DNA from: Pseudomonadota bacterium
GTDB lineage: Bacteria; Pseudomonadota; Alphaproteobacteria; Acetobacterales; Acetobacteraceae
Reading direction: 5' to 3'
Length of the DNA: 44,113 bases
Assembly (NCBI GenBank): GCA_018240635.1
Contig: JAFEFJ010000005.1
Coordinates: 1 to 44,113 of the forward strand
Shown here: piece after piece, positions 34,785 through 43,247 of the stretch
Layout of the letters: every line of letters begins with the position of its first letter
How positions within the stretch are numbered: position 1 is the first letter of the stretch
Notes under the pieces: model-generated
Databases searched by the model: none
Seen by the model: the letters and a program-made list of their open reading frames with translations, nothing else
Told to the model about the DNA's origin: nothing
Translations under genes and position numbers: made by a program

Positions 34785-35314
34785 CCTTGTCCCTCCGGGA
34801 CACGCGCGGAACGGCGCCTGATCGGTGCCAGATAATTGGCGCGGGAGCCGGGCCGGAAGCCTGACCTTCGGCGGATGGGCAGCGTGGGTTACGCCTTTCG
34901 TCGGGCTTCCGCGCCTGCGGTTCGCAGAGAAGTTCCGATCAACAGAGCGCCTGACCGGCTTGGTCGTGCCGTACGCTGAAGGATATTTGCACTGAATTCC
35001 GGACTGCTCTCCGGACCTGCCGCCAGGGCTTGCAGCCCCCGATCGGACTGGTGCGCCGGTCTCTCCCGCCTGCAGGGCGGAGCACGGCGCTTACGTGCCG
35101 GAGGTCGATGCGCTCCGCATTCTGGCGAAGACCGGCATGATCCTGAGGCGTTGCGGCCTGCTGCCCTTCGGATGAATCGGCGCGCGGCTGCTGCTGTCCG
35201 TGGTCTGCGGCTTCGCGGTCGCCACCCCACTGCTGGACGCGCGCTGCGCATAGCGCGCGCCGCAGCGGTCGCCTACCGTCCGGTGCGGATCACGTAGGGA
35301 GCCGGACGAGCCCG
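34785..35314. other. 530-bp gap with only fragmentary coding frames (possible gene scar)
   Basis: No intact gene is recognisable. Two plus-strand stretches read like protein: 34825-34995 (56 codons from a GTG, including GGWAAWVTPFVGLPRLRF and LTGLVVPYAEGYLH), and 35077-35253, which reads through one TGA at 35173-35175 (AYVPEVDALRILAKTG, then after the stop a hydrophobic RLLLSVVCGFAVATPLLD). I cannot assign either to a family, and there is no good ribosome-binding site. The region could be the wreck of one membrane-protein gene, or chance frames in GC-rich DNA. It marks the right border of the EPS locus. Confidence 0.3.
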
Positions 35315-35962
35315 ATGATCAAGGATATCCTGCCGCACGATGTCGCGGCGGCGTGGGTGCCGGGCGATGCGGCGCCGGAGCCTTTGCCTCCGGAGGAGGA
35401 GGCGGCGCTCGTGCGGGCCGTCGAGAAGCGGCGGCGGGAGTTCGCGCTGGGGCGGCTATGCGCGCGGCGGGCGATCACCGCGCTGGGCCGTGCGCCGGTG
35501 CCGCTGCCGTCGGGGCCTTCGCGCGCGCCGGTGTGGCCCGCCGGGCTGGTGGGCAGCATCACGCATTGTGCGCCCTACTGCGCCGCTGCCGTCGCCGATG
35601 CGGCTCTCTATTGGGGCGTGGGAATCGACGCCGAGCCGGACGAACCGCTGCCGCCGGGTGTTGCCGAGATGGTTCTGACCGGAACCGAGCGCGCCTGGAT
35701 CGCCGCCGCCGCGCCCATACCGAGCTGGGACCGTCTGGTATTCAGCGCGAAGGAGGCAGTGTTCAAGGTGTGGCACCCGCTGACCGGCGCATGGCTCGGC
35801 TTTCACGATGCCGACCTATCGGTGGACCCGGATCGCGGCGTCTTCACGGCGACGCTGCTGCGGGCGCCGCCGCAGCCGCAGGCAGCGCCGCTGCGCAGGT
35901 TGTGCGGAAGGTTCCTGGTTCGCGGAAAAGTCATCGTCACCGCAATCGCACTACCGCGCTGA
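35315..35962 (+). CDS. 4'-phosphopantetheinyl transferase (EntD/Sfp superfamily)
   Basis: Transfers phosphopantetheine from CoA to a conserved Ser of carrier proteins. The 215-residue protein follows the EntD layout: KRRREFALGRLCARRAI (residues about 38-54), VGSITHCAPYCAAAVAD, the metal-binding GVGIDAEPDEPLP, and FSAKEAVFKVWHPLTGAWLGF with the WxxKEA-like Lys-Glu pair. The start ATG at 35315 fits the family N-terminus. No carrier-protein, NRPS or PKS gene is visible in the window, so its target is elsewhere. It is preceded by the 530-bp gene-poor gap and followed by a low-GC 170-bp spacer. Confidence 0.88.
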   Translation: MIKDILPHDVAAAWVPGDAAPEPLPPEEEAALVRAVEKRRREFALGRLCARRAITALGRAPVPLPSGPSRAPVWPAGLVGSITHCAPYCAAAVADAALYWGVGIDAEPDEPLPPGVAEMVLTGTERAWIAAAAPIPSWDRLVFSAKEAVFKVWHPLTGAWLGFHDADLSVDPDRGVFTATLLRAPPQPQAAPLRRLCGRFLVRGKVIVTAIALPR

Positions 35963-36134
35963 CTCCGCGATCGTCTGAGAACGCAGAAAAACGATAAACA
36001 CGGGCGATCCGAGTCCAATATTTTAGCGACATGGAGTGCTTTCCAACACGTTACTTTTGGATTCATTGCGTTCTGTTGACCTGCTCGCATGTGCGTGATC
36101 GACATTCATCCGAAATACCTCTTTCGGGTGAGAA

Positions 36135-38063
36135 ATGCCGACTGTTCAGCCGATGCGGACCGCCGACTTCATCAATACGATCGGGGTCAACACGCACATC
36201 CCCTATACAGATGGGGGATACGCCAACATCGCCAATGTCGAGGCCGACCTGGCCTATCTCGGCGTCAGCAATGTGCGCGACACGATCAGCAACGGCTATG
36301 CGGGCTCGGCGCCGCTATCGAGCTATATCGCGCTGGCGCAGCAGGGGATCAAATTCACGATCTTTCCGTTCGGTGGCGGCGCGCTGACCACATCCAACAT
36401 CCAGGGGCAGTTGTCGCTCATCAATCAGTTGGAACAGGCGGTGCCGGGCAGCATCGTCGCTGTGGAGGGCGCGAACGAAATCAACAATTTTCCGATGACC
36501 TATAATGGGGTCGGCGGAATCCAGGGCGCCATCAACCTGCAGAAGGCGCTGTACAACTGGGTGCACAGCAATCCGCTGCTGACCGGCGTCTCAGTCGATT
36601 ATTTCACCGGATACGATGCGGGCGGCATTCCGATCGGCCCGAACCCGCGGACCACGCCGGGGCTGGCCGACTACGACACGCAGCATCCCTATCCGAACAA
36701 CGGCGGCCCACCCGAGCAATGGGTGAACCGCACGCAGGCGCTGCCGAACGAGCCCGGCACGGGCGGCCCCGCCGTCTATACCGAGACCGGCTACAGCACG
36801 AACGGCGGCACCAGCGGCGCGGTTAACCAGGACGTGCAGGCGCGCTACACGCTCGACCTGCTGATGGACGATGCGCAGGCGGGCATCACCTACACCTATC
36901 TGTATCAGCTGATGGATGCGTACCAGCCCGGCTCGCCGCAGGGCGACGACGGGTACGGGCTGTTCGACCCGAACAATCAACCCAAGGAAGCGGCAACCGC
37001 GATCCACAACCTGACGACGGTCCTGGCCGATACGGGGGCGACGGCCAGCACCTTCACGCCGACCGCCGTGACCTATTCGCTCGCCAACCTGCCGTCCGAC
37101 GGCAACAGCATGGTGATGCAGAAGTCGAACGGAGCGACCGACATCGTGGTGTGGGCCGAGCCCAATATCTGGAATGAGGCGACCGGCACCGAAGTGGCCG
37201 CGCCCGCTGTCAACGTGACTGTGTCTTTCTCAACGAGCTATCAGATGGTGGAGATCTTCGATCCGCTGTTGGGCAGCGCGCCGATCCAGACCTTGTATAA
37301 CGTGTCTTCCGCAACCATCGGCGTGACCGATCATCCGATCATCGTGGAGCTGGAGCCGCAGACACAGCCGCCGCCGGTCGATATGCTGACGCTGCGCATC
37401 AACGAGGACGCCTGGAATGGCGATGCGCAGTTCATCGTGCGGGTGGACGGCACGCAGGTCGGCGGCACGCTCAGCGCCGACGTACTGCGCAGCACCGGCG
37501 ATACAGGCGTGTTCAGCCTGACCGGCAACTGGGGATCGGGCGCGCACAACGTGCAGATCCAGTTCATCAATGACGGCTGGGGCGGCACGACGACGACCGA
37601 CCGCAACCTGTTTGTTTCCTCCATCGCCTATGACGGCACGACCTACGCCAACACCTCGGCCAAGCTGTTCCGGAACGGGACGGCGAGCTTCACGGTGGGT
37701 GGATCGACGGCCACGGCCGCGCCGCCGCCCGATGCGCTGGTGGTGCATTTGTCGGAGGATGCATGGAACGGCGATGCCCAGTTCGTGCTGTCGATCGACG
37801 GCAAGGCGATCAGCACGCCGCAGGCGGTGACGACGCTGCATTCCAGCGGTTCGTGGCAGGACTTCACTTTCGCCGGGTCCTTCGGCGCCGGGCGGCATAC
37901 GATCGGGGTGCAGTTCACCAACGACGCCTGGGGCGGCGTTTCGGGCCAGGACCGCAACCTTTACGTCAATGGCATCGACATCAATGGCCAGCATGTCGGT
38001 GCCGGCGTCATCGCCATGTCCAGCGCCGGCACGACGAACTACACGATCACCACCGCCGCCTGA
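36135..38063 (+). CDS. Glycoside-hydrolase-like protein with two tandem carbohydrate-binding modules
   Basis: A 642-residue protein. Residues about 10-300 look like a clan-A TIM-barrel glycosidase: FINTIGVNTHIPYTDGGYAN opens the barrel, VEGANEINNF has the likely acid/base Glu115 and AVYTETGYST the likely nucleophile Glu217. A linker beta-domain (about 300-410) precedes two similar modules at about 416-521 and 533-642, each starting L-x-L/V-x-x-x-EDAWNGDAQF and each containing ND(G/A)WGG and DRNL(F/Y)V. This matches the calcium-dependent CBM36/60-type fold. There is no N-terminal signal peptide, so export would have to be by a non-Sec route such as type I. ATG 36135 has GGTGAGAA just upstream. 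Substrate unknown. Confidence 0.8.
   Translation: MPTVQPMRTADFINTIGVNTHIPYTDGGYANIANVEADLAYLGVSNVRDTISNGYAGSAPLSSYIALAQQGIKFTIFPFGGGALTTSNIQGQLSLINQLEQAVPGSIVAVEGANEINNFPMTYNGVGGIQGAINLQKALYNWVHSNPLLTGVSVDYFTGYDAGGIPIGPNPRTTPGLADYDTQHPYPNNGGPPEQWVNRTQALPNEPGTGGPAVYTETGYSTNGGTSGAVNQDVQARYTLDLLMDDAQAGITYTYLYQLMDAYQPGSPQGDDGYGLFDPNNQPKEAATAIHNLTTVLADTGATASTFTPTAVTYSLANLPSDGNSMVMQKSNGATDIVVWAEPNIWNEATGTEVAAPAVNVTVSFSTSYQMVEIFDPLLGSAPIQTLYNVSSATIGVTDHPIIVELEPQTQPPPVDMLTLRINEDAWNGDAQFIVRVDGTQVGGTLSADVLRSTGDTGVFSLTGNWGSGAHNVQIQFINDGWGGTTTTDRNLFVSSIAYDGTTYANTSAKLFRNGTASFTVGGSTATAAPPPDALVVHLSEDAWNGDAQFVLSIDGKAISTPQAVTTLHSSGSWQDFTFAGSFGAGRHTIGVQFTNDAWGGVSGQDRNLYVNGIDINGQHVGAGVIAMSSAGTTNYTITTAA
37380..38060 (+). 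repeat. Tandem duplication encoding the two carbohydrate-binding modules
   Basis: Two units (about 37380-37697 and 37731-38060) encode homologous modules joined by a short Ala/Pro-rich linker. The best-conserved block is EDAWNGDAQF, encoded by nearly the same bases in both copies (around 37406 and 37755), while other parts have diverged. An internal gene duplication is the simplest explanation. Confidence 0.75.
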
Positions 38064-38067
38064 ACGC

Positions 38068-39279
38068 TCAGATCGCTCCCTTCGCGCGTAGCGCCGCGAT
38101 GCGGTCCGCGCCGTAGCCGAGTTCGCCCAGCACGGCGTCGGTATGTTCGCCGAGCCGCGGTGGCGGGCTGCGCACCGCCGCACCGCCATGCGCGAGCTTG
38201 AAGGCGGCGAGCGGCACGGTCAGGCCGCCCGCGATGCCGGGCAGCGCATCGTGCCGGTGCAGCACGTTGCGCGTGGCGAACTGCGGATCGTCCAGCGCCT
38301 CGCCCATCGTGCGCACGCGCGCCGCCGGCACATGCCGGGCTTGCAGGAACTCTTCCCACTCGGCCGCGGTACGGGTCAGCAGGATCGCGGCGACGGTGGC
38401 GAATTCGCGCTCCTCGTCCGCCGAGCGCTCGGGGTTGGTGGCTTTCGCCATGTCTTCCCGCCCTACCGCCGCCCAGAAGCGTTTCTGCTGGCGCAGGTTG
38501 CTCGCCCCGAGCACGACGAAGCTGCCGTCCTTGGTGGGATAGGCGCTGTTGGTGGCGTAGGTCTGCTTATAGCCGTGCGGCTTCGGATGTTTGCCCGTGC
38601 GCGTATAGGCGGCGATGTGCGAGCCCATCAGGATCATCGCCACGTCGAGCATCGCCATGTCGATGCGCTGGCCGCGCCCGGTGCGTTCGCGCTGGAACAG
38701 CGCGGCGGCGAGCGCGAAGGCGCCCATCGTGCCGGTGGCGTAGTCGATGACGGGCGAGCCGATCTTGATCGGGTTCACCTCCTTCGTGCCGGTCATCGCC
38801 ATTATGCCGGACGTGCCCTGGATGACGTGATCGTAGGCGGTCATGTTGCCGCGCGGACCGTGCTGGCCGAATGCCGACATCGAGGCGTAGATCAGCCGCG
38901 GATTGATCGCCGAGAGCGCCTCGTAGCCGAGCCCCAGCGCCTCGAACGCACCGGGGCGGTAGTTCTCCACCAGGATGTCGGCGCGTGCGGCGAGTTCCTT
39001 GAGGACGTCGCGCCCTTCCGGCGTCCCGAGATCCAGCGTGACCGACCGCTTGTTGGACGCCTGCGTCATGTAGGCGGTGCCCATCAGCTCGCGGTTCAGT
39101 GCCTTGTCGGGCCCCGAATCGCGGCTTTGATCGGGCTCGCGCGGGTGCTCGATCTTGATGACGTCGGCGCCGAAAAGGCCGAGCTGATAGGCCGAGAAGG
39201 GGCCCGCCAGCACATGCGTGGCGTCGATGATGCGAATGCCCGCGAAGGGCTGCGTTCCCCCGTCCTGCGGCGCGCTCAC
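38068..39279 (-). CDS. CaiB/BaiF family CoA-transferase
   Basis: A 403-residue family III CoA-transferase, which moves CoA between carboxylic acids through an Asp-linked anhydride. Features: FAGIRIIDATHVLAGPFSAY, LGLFGADVIKIEHPREPDQSR, NKRSVTLDLGTPEGRDVL, ADILVENYRPGAFEALGLGY, and IDMAMLDVAMILM with the probable nucleophile Asp. The start is GTG 39279, overlapping the stop of the upstream luciferase-like gene (GTGA), so the two are translationally coupled. The frame continues open upstream through that gene but has no family match there. The acyl substrate is unknown. Its stop is only 4 bp from the stop of the convergent glycosidase gene. Confidence 0.92.
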   Translation of the reverse strand: MSAPQDGGTQPFAGIRIIDATHVLAGPFSAYQLGLFGADVIKIEHPREPDQSRDSGPDKALNRELMGTAYMTQASNKRSVTLDLGTPEGRDVLKELAARADILVENYRPGAFEALGLGYEALSAINPRLIYASMSAFGQHGPRGNMTAYDHVIQGTSGIMAMTGTKEVNPIKIGSPVIDYATGTMGAFALAAALFQRERTGRGQRIDMAMLDVAMILMGSHIAAYTRTGKHPKPHGYKQTYATNSAYPTKDGSFVVLGASNLRQQKRFWAAVGREDMAKATNPERSADEEREFATVAAILLTRTAAEWEEFLQARHVPAARVRTMGEALDDPQFATRNVLHRHDALPGIAGGLTVPLAAFKLAHGGAAVRSPPPRLGEHTDAVLGELGYGADRIAALRAKGAI

Positions 39280-40184
39280 AGCACAGCATCCGCCACGGCC
39301 GCGCGCCACGCCTTCATCGCGGCGATGTGCGCATCGACCGATGTGCCGGCGATGCGCCGATGATGGCGGCGGTTGAAGGTGGTGGTGAGGCAGAGATGCG
39401 TCGCGCCCGCTTCCTTCCAGAACTTCGCCTCCCGCGCCCAGTCGGCTGGCGTGCCGCTGCCGCAGGAGGTCCAGACCTCGATGCCGACATCGGCGGGGTT
39501 CCGCCCTTCGGCTTCGGTCAGGCGACGCAGCTCGGCGAAGATCTCCAGCGCCGATTTGTCCGGTGGATAGGCGTTGGGCATCCATCCATCGCCCCATTTG
39601 GCGATGCGCGGCAGCGTCTTTTCGTGGTGGCCGCCGTACCACACCGGCACGCGGCCTCTGGCGGGACGGGGGTTGATGCCGGCATCCTCGATCGTGTGGT
39701 AGCGGCCATTGAAGACGACGTGATCCTGTGCCCAAAGCGCCTGCATCACCTCGACCTGCTCCTCCGACCGGCGGCCCCGGTTGCGGAAGTTCTCGTTGAG
39801 CGCGACGAACTCCGCCTCGTTCCAGCCGACGCCGATGCCGAGCCGGAAGCGGCCCTTGCAAAGCACGTCCAGGCAGGCCGCCTGCTTCGCCACCAGCGCG
39901 GTCTGGCGCTGCGGCAGGATCAGCACGCCGGTGGAGAAGCCGAGCTTCGGCGTGATGCCCGTCAGGAAGCCGAACAGCACGAACGGATCGTGGAACAGAT
40001 CGGCCGAGGTGTTGCGCCCCGCTTCCCAATCCGGGCGCGAGGCCACGTTGACGCCCAGCACATGGTCTGGCGCCTCCAGGAAGTCGTAGCCGAGCGCCTC
40101 CACGCCCTGCGCGAAGTCGCGCACCACATCCGGGCTGCCGCCGATATCGCCGAGCGGCGCCAGGGCGCCGAGTTGAACCGCCAT
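39276..40184 (-). CDS. LLM class (luciferase-like) flavin/F420-dependent oxidoreductase
   Basis: A 302-residue TIM-barrel oxidoreductase of the bacterial luciferase superfamily, near the TIGR03619 group. It shows LGALAPLGDIGGSPDVVRDF at the start, YDFLEAPDHVLGV, LGFSTGVLILPQRQTALVAKQ, RFRLGIGVGWNEAEFVALN, VPVWYGGHHEKTLPRIAKWG and GDGWMPNAYPP. The frame is open to 40301, but ATG 40184 has an excellent ribosome-binding site (GGGAGG, about 7 nt upstream) and matches the family N-terminus. Whether it uses FMN or F420 cannot be told. Coupling to the CoA-transferase suggests a joint role in breaking down an acyl-CoA-linked or terpenoid-like compound (inference). Confidence 0.9.
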   Translation of the reverse strand: MAVQLGALAPLGDIGGSPDVVRDFAQGVEALGYDFLEAPDHVLGVNVASRPDWEAGRNTSADLFHDPFVLFGFLTGITPKLGFSTGVLILPQRQTALVAKQAACLDVLCKGRFRLGIGVGWNEAEFVALNENFRNRGRRSEEQVEVMQALWAQDHVVFNGRYHTIEDAGINPRPARGRVPVWYGGHHEKTLPRIAKWGDGWMPNAYPPDKSALEIFAELRRLTEAEGRNPADVGIEVWTSCGSGTPADWAREAKFWKEAGATHLCLTTTFNRRHHRRIAGTSVDAHIAAMKAWRAAVADAVL

Positions 40185-40315
40185 TGCTTTCCTCCCGCGT
40201 GTGCCGGCCACTTTACAGCAGCCACGCCGCCGCGCGAGGCGGGGAGCCTGCGGTCCTGCGATTGCGCCGGGCGTGCCGCCGCGGGCAGACTCGCTCCACA
40301 CAAGGGAGGCGAGCG

Positions 40316-40957
40316 ATGGAAGAGACCGATGCTGCCGGCATGCCCGCCCACAAGGACTGGCGGCCCTTCTACCACGAGGGGATGCGCGCTCTGCAGGAGC
40401 GCTTCGACGGCCGCCGCGTGGCGGACAGGCTGGCCGATCACCGGCGGCGCTACGATTTCTGGGACGCCGACCGCGAGTTGATCGAGGCGGCGCCGTTCTT
40501 CTTTATCGCCACATCGTACGGCGGCTACACCGATTGCAGCCTGAAATCCGGGGTGCCGGGCTTCGTGAAGATCGTCGCGCCCGGCACCATCGAGTTTCCG
40601 GAATACGACGGCAACTCGATGTACCGCACGCTGGGCAATATCAGCCGCAACCCGAATGTCGGCCTCCTGTTCGTGACCTTCGACGGGCGCACGCCGCGCG
40701 TGCGCGCCAACGGGCATGCGACAATCCTGGACGATGCGGCGGCGCTGGCGCGGCATCACGCTGCGAAGGTGGTGGTGCGGGTCGTGTGCGAGCTGTATTC
40801 CAACTGCCCGCGCTCGGTGCACGATCTGGCAGGCGGGACGCTGTCCGGATACCTTCCGCGGCCCGGCCATGCGCCGCCCGCGCCGGAATGGAAGAGCCGC
40901 GACTATATCCGGGGCATCCTGCCGCGCGACGATCCGCACATGCCGGGCGGCGGCTGA
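40316..40957 (+). CDS. Pyridoxamine 5'-phosphate oxidase-like split-barrel flavoprotein
   Basis: A 213-residue protein of the FMN-binding split-barrel superfamily, in which members range from PNPOx to general stress and F420-dependent reductases. The core reads APFFFIATSYGGYTDCSLKSG, FPEYDGNSMYRTLGNISRNP, NVGLLFVTFDGRTPRVRANG. The C-terminus (CELYSNCPRSVHDL) contains two Cys. ATG 40316 has GGGAGG about 8 nt upstream. It is divergent from the luciferase-like gene with a 131-bp gap that should hold both promoters. The substrate is unknown; it is not the biosynthetic PdxH by sequence style. Confidence 0.82.
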   Translation: MEETDAAGMPAHKDWRPFYHEGMRALQERFDGRRVADRLADHRRRYDFWDADRELIEAAPFFFIATSYGGYTDCSLKSGVPGFVKIVAPGTIEFPEYDGNSMYRTLGNISRNPNVGLLFVTFDGRTPRVRANGHATILDDAAALARHHAAKVVVRVVCELYSNCPRSVHDLAGGTLSGYLPRPGHAPPAPEWKSRDYIRGILPRDDPHMPGGG

Positions 40958-41060
40958 GGGGCCCCCGGCATCGCGCGGGCATGCGACGAATAGGTTTCAT
41001 TTGCGATACCAGCGGGAGCGTCGCAGGCTGAGTCTTCCGCTGCTTCCGGTCCTCCGTTTG

Positions 41061-43241
41061 ATGCAACGTCGTCCTGCCGGTCTTCGTCTTCGCCGTGTGC
41101 TGCTGGCGCTCGCACTGCCGGCCGTGTCGCCGCTTGCCGCCGCCGAGCAGCCGCCACCCTTCGCGCATGCCGAACCGCATGATGTGACGCTGTTCGGCAT
41201 GACGTTTCACGATCCGTATCATTGGATGGAAAGCGGCGGCGAGCGGCTGACCCAGTGGATGCTGGCGCAGAGCGCCTATACGCGCCGCCTGCTGGACAGG
41301 GTCCCGGGCCGCGCCGGCATCCTGGAGGAGCTGCGGCGGCTGGATGCGGCGGAGACGCAGGTGAGCGGCGCGGTCCTGGCGGGCGGGACCTGGATCTACA
41401 GCAAGACGCGGCCCGAGGATTCCTTCCCGAAGATATTCGCGCGCCCCGCCGCAGGAGGCACGGAGCGGATCGTCGTCGATCCGGCGCGCTTCGACGCGAA
41501 CGGACTGACCGCGCGCATCGACTACTGGACCGCCGCGCCGGATGGGCGGCATGTCGCCTATGGCACCTCGATCGGTGGCGGCGAGACGGGGATGCTGCGG
41601 ATCGCCGACGTGGCGACGGGCACGGACCTGCCGGAGAGGTGGGACCGCACGCGCTATGCGCGCCCCGCCTGGCTCGATGGCGAGTCGTTCCTGTATCCGC
41701 GCCTGCCACCGCCGGGGACGGGCGGCAAGCAGCCGATCACCGGCGCGAGTCTGTATCTGCACCGGCTGGGCAGCGATCCCGCTTCCGATCCGCGGGTTTT
41801 CGGACCGGGACCCGGGCCCGGCGTCGTCGGCGGCCATGCGCAGCCCACGGAGTATTTCTTCCGTGCGGTGGCTTCTGCCGCCAGTCCCTACGTGATCGCG
41901 GAATACGATGCGGGGCTCGGCAACAGTCCTCAGGCCGTGTTCGTCACGACGAAGGAGCGGCTGCGCGCCGGCGATCCGGCGTGGCGTCAGGTGGCGGCCT
42001 TCGCGGACGATGTGCGCGGCGTCGTGCCCCAGGGCGAGTGGCTGTATGTGCGCACCGCCCATCGCGCGCCGCGCCTTGCGGTCCTGCGGGTGCCCGGCGC
42101 GCGTCCGGACCTTGCGCGCGCCGAGACGGTGCTGCGGCAGGGCGATGCCAGCATCGCCGGGATGACCGCCGCGGCGGACGCGCTTTATGTCACGCGCACG
42201 CAAGGCGGGATTGGTCAGCTGGTCCGCATTCCCTGGAACGGGACGCCGGAGCGAATCGCGCCGCCCTTCGAAGGGTCGTTCATCGGCGTGTCCGCCGTGC
42301 CTTCGGAGCCGGGCGCCACGCTTCGCACGGAAAGCTGGACGCGCAGCCAGACGGTGTTCCATTACGACGCCGCCATCGGGGCATTCGCCGATACGGGCAT
42401 TGCCCCGCCTTCCGTAGTTTCCTTCGCTGATATCGATTGGATCGACGTGCATGCTCCGGCGCGCGACGGCTCGCGTATCCCTGTCTCCATCGTCGCGCCG
42501 CGCGGCGCGAAGCGCGACGGCAGCCATCCGCTGCTGCTTTATGCCTACGGCGCTTATGGCGCGACGCTGGAGCCGAGCTTCGACGCCACGCGGCGCGTGT
42601 GGTTCGATCACGGCGGCATCTATGCGGTCGCGCATGTGCGCGGCAGCGGCGGTTTCGGCGAGGCGTGGCACCGCGCCGGGCGGCTCGATAAGAAGCGCAA
42701 CAGCGTGACCGATTTCATCGACGCGGCGCATTACCTGGAGCAGGAGGGCTGGACATCGCGGGACCGTATCGCGGCGATGGGCGGCAGCGCGGGCGGCATC
42801 GTGATCGGCGGCGCGGTTGTAACGCAGCCGTCGCTGTTCAGCGCGGCGATCATCGAGGTGGGGCTGCTGAACATGCTGCGGCTGGAGCAGATTCCGATCG
42901 GCGCAGTGAACACCAACGAGTTCGGCTCGACGGAGACCGAGGAGGGCGTACGCCTGCTCGCCTCCATCGACGCCTATTTGCAACTCAAGAAAGGCGTGGC
43001 CTATCCGGGCGTGCTGGTGGCGACGAAGCTGAACGATGCGCGGGTTTCGCCCTGGATGCCTGCCAAGTTCGCCGCGCGGCTGCAGGCGTCGGATGCCGGG
43101 CCGCGTCCCGACCTGCTGCGCGTGGAGGCGGGCGGCGGCCACGGGCTCGGCACGCGGGCGGAGGTGCAGGCTGAACTGGCCGACTATTTTGCGTTCCTGC
43201 TGTGGCAGGCGGGTCTGCCGGAGTTCCAGCCGCCGCGCTGA
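41061..43241 (+). CDS. Prolyl oligopeptidase family serine peptidase (S9A), exported
   Basis: A 726-residue peptidase that should cleave short peptides after proline. Residues 1-28 look like a signal peptide (Arg-rich start, VLLALALPAVSPLAAA). Then the family opening HDVTLFGMTFHDPYHWME, a beta-propeller domain (about 90-430), and the alpha/beta-hydrolase domain with the triad Ser576 in GGSAGGIVIGG, Asp659 in TKLNDARVSPWMP and His694 in GGGHGLGT. The spacing matches prolyl oligopeptidases (Ser, Asp, His within about 120 residues); Ala replaces the common Asn after the Ser. The frame is open back into the previous gene; ATG 41061 begins at the signal peptide. It is monocistronic by context. Confidence 0.9.
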   Translation: MQRRPAGLRLRRVLLALALPAVSPLAAAEQPPPFAHAEPHDVTLFGMTFHDPYHWMESGGERLTQWMLAQSAYTRRLLDRVPGRAGILEELRRLDAAETQVSGAVLAGGTWIYSKTRPEDSFPKIFARPAAGGTERIVVDPARFDANGLTARIDYWTAAPDGRHVAYGTSIGGGETGMLRIADVATGTDLPERWDRTRYARPAWLDGESFLYPRLPPPGTGGKQPITGASLYLHRLGSDPASDPRVFGPGPGPGVVGGHAQPTEYFFRAVASAASPYVIAEYDAGLGNSPQAVFVTTKERLRAGDPAWRQVAAFADDVRGVVPQGEWLYVRTAHRAPRLAVLRVPGARPDLARAETVLRQGDASIAGMTAAADALYVTRTQGGIGQLVRIPWNGTPERIAPPFEGSFIGVSAVPSEPGATLRTESWTRSQTVFHYDAAIGAFADTGIAPPSVVSFADIDWIDVHAPARDGSRIPVSIVAPRGAKRDGSHPLLLYAYGAYGATLEPSFDATRRVWFDHGGIYAVAHVRGSGGFGEAWHRAGRLDKKRNSVTDFIDAAHYLEQEGWTSRDRIAAMGGSAGGIVIGGAVVTQPSLFSAAIIEVGLLNMLRLEQIPIGAVNTNEFGSTETEEGVRLLASIDAYLQLKKGVAYPGVLVATKLNDARVSPWMPAKFAARLQASDAGPRPDLLRVEAGGGHGLGTRAEVQAELADYFAFLLWQAGLPEFQPPR

Positions 43242-43247
43242 GCCGAG

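Noticed and set aside
34825-34995. 56-codon frame considered as a small gene
   Set aside because: No ribosome-binding site, no family resemblance, and only moderately biased codon use; kept only as part of the scar description.
38143-39363. Long plus-strand frame opposite the CoA-transferase
   Set aside because: Low-complexity Arg/Gly/Val-rich translation; the minus strand carries all conserved CaiB motifs.
40641-43142. Very long minus-strand open frame (over 800 codons) opposite the prolyl oligopeptidase
   Set aside because: Product is Arg/Ala/His-rich with no domain motif; it mirrors the codon bias of the real S9A gene on the plus strand.
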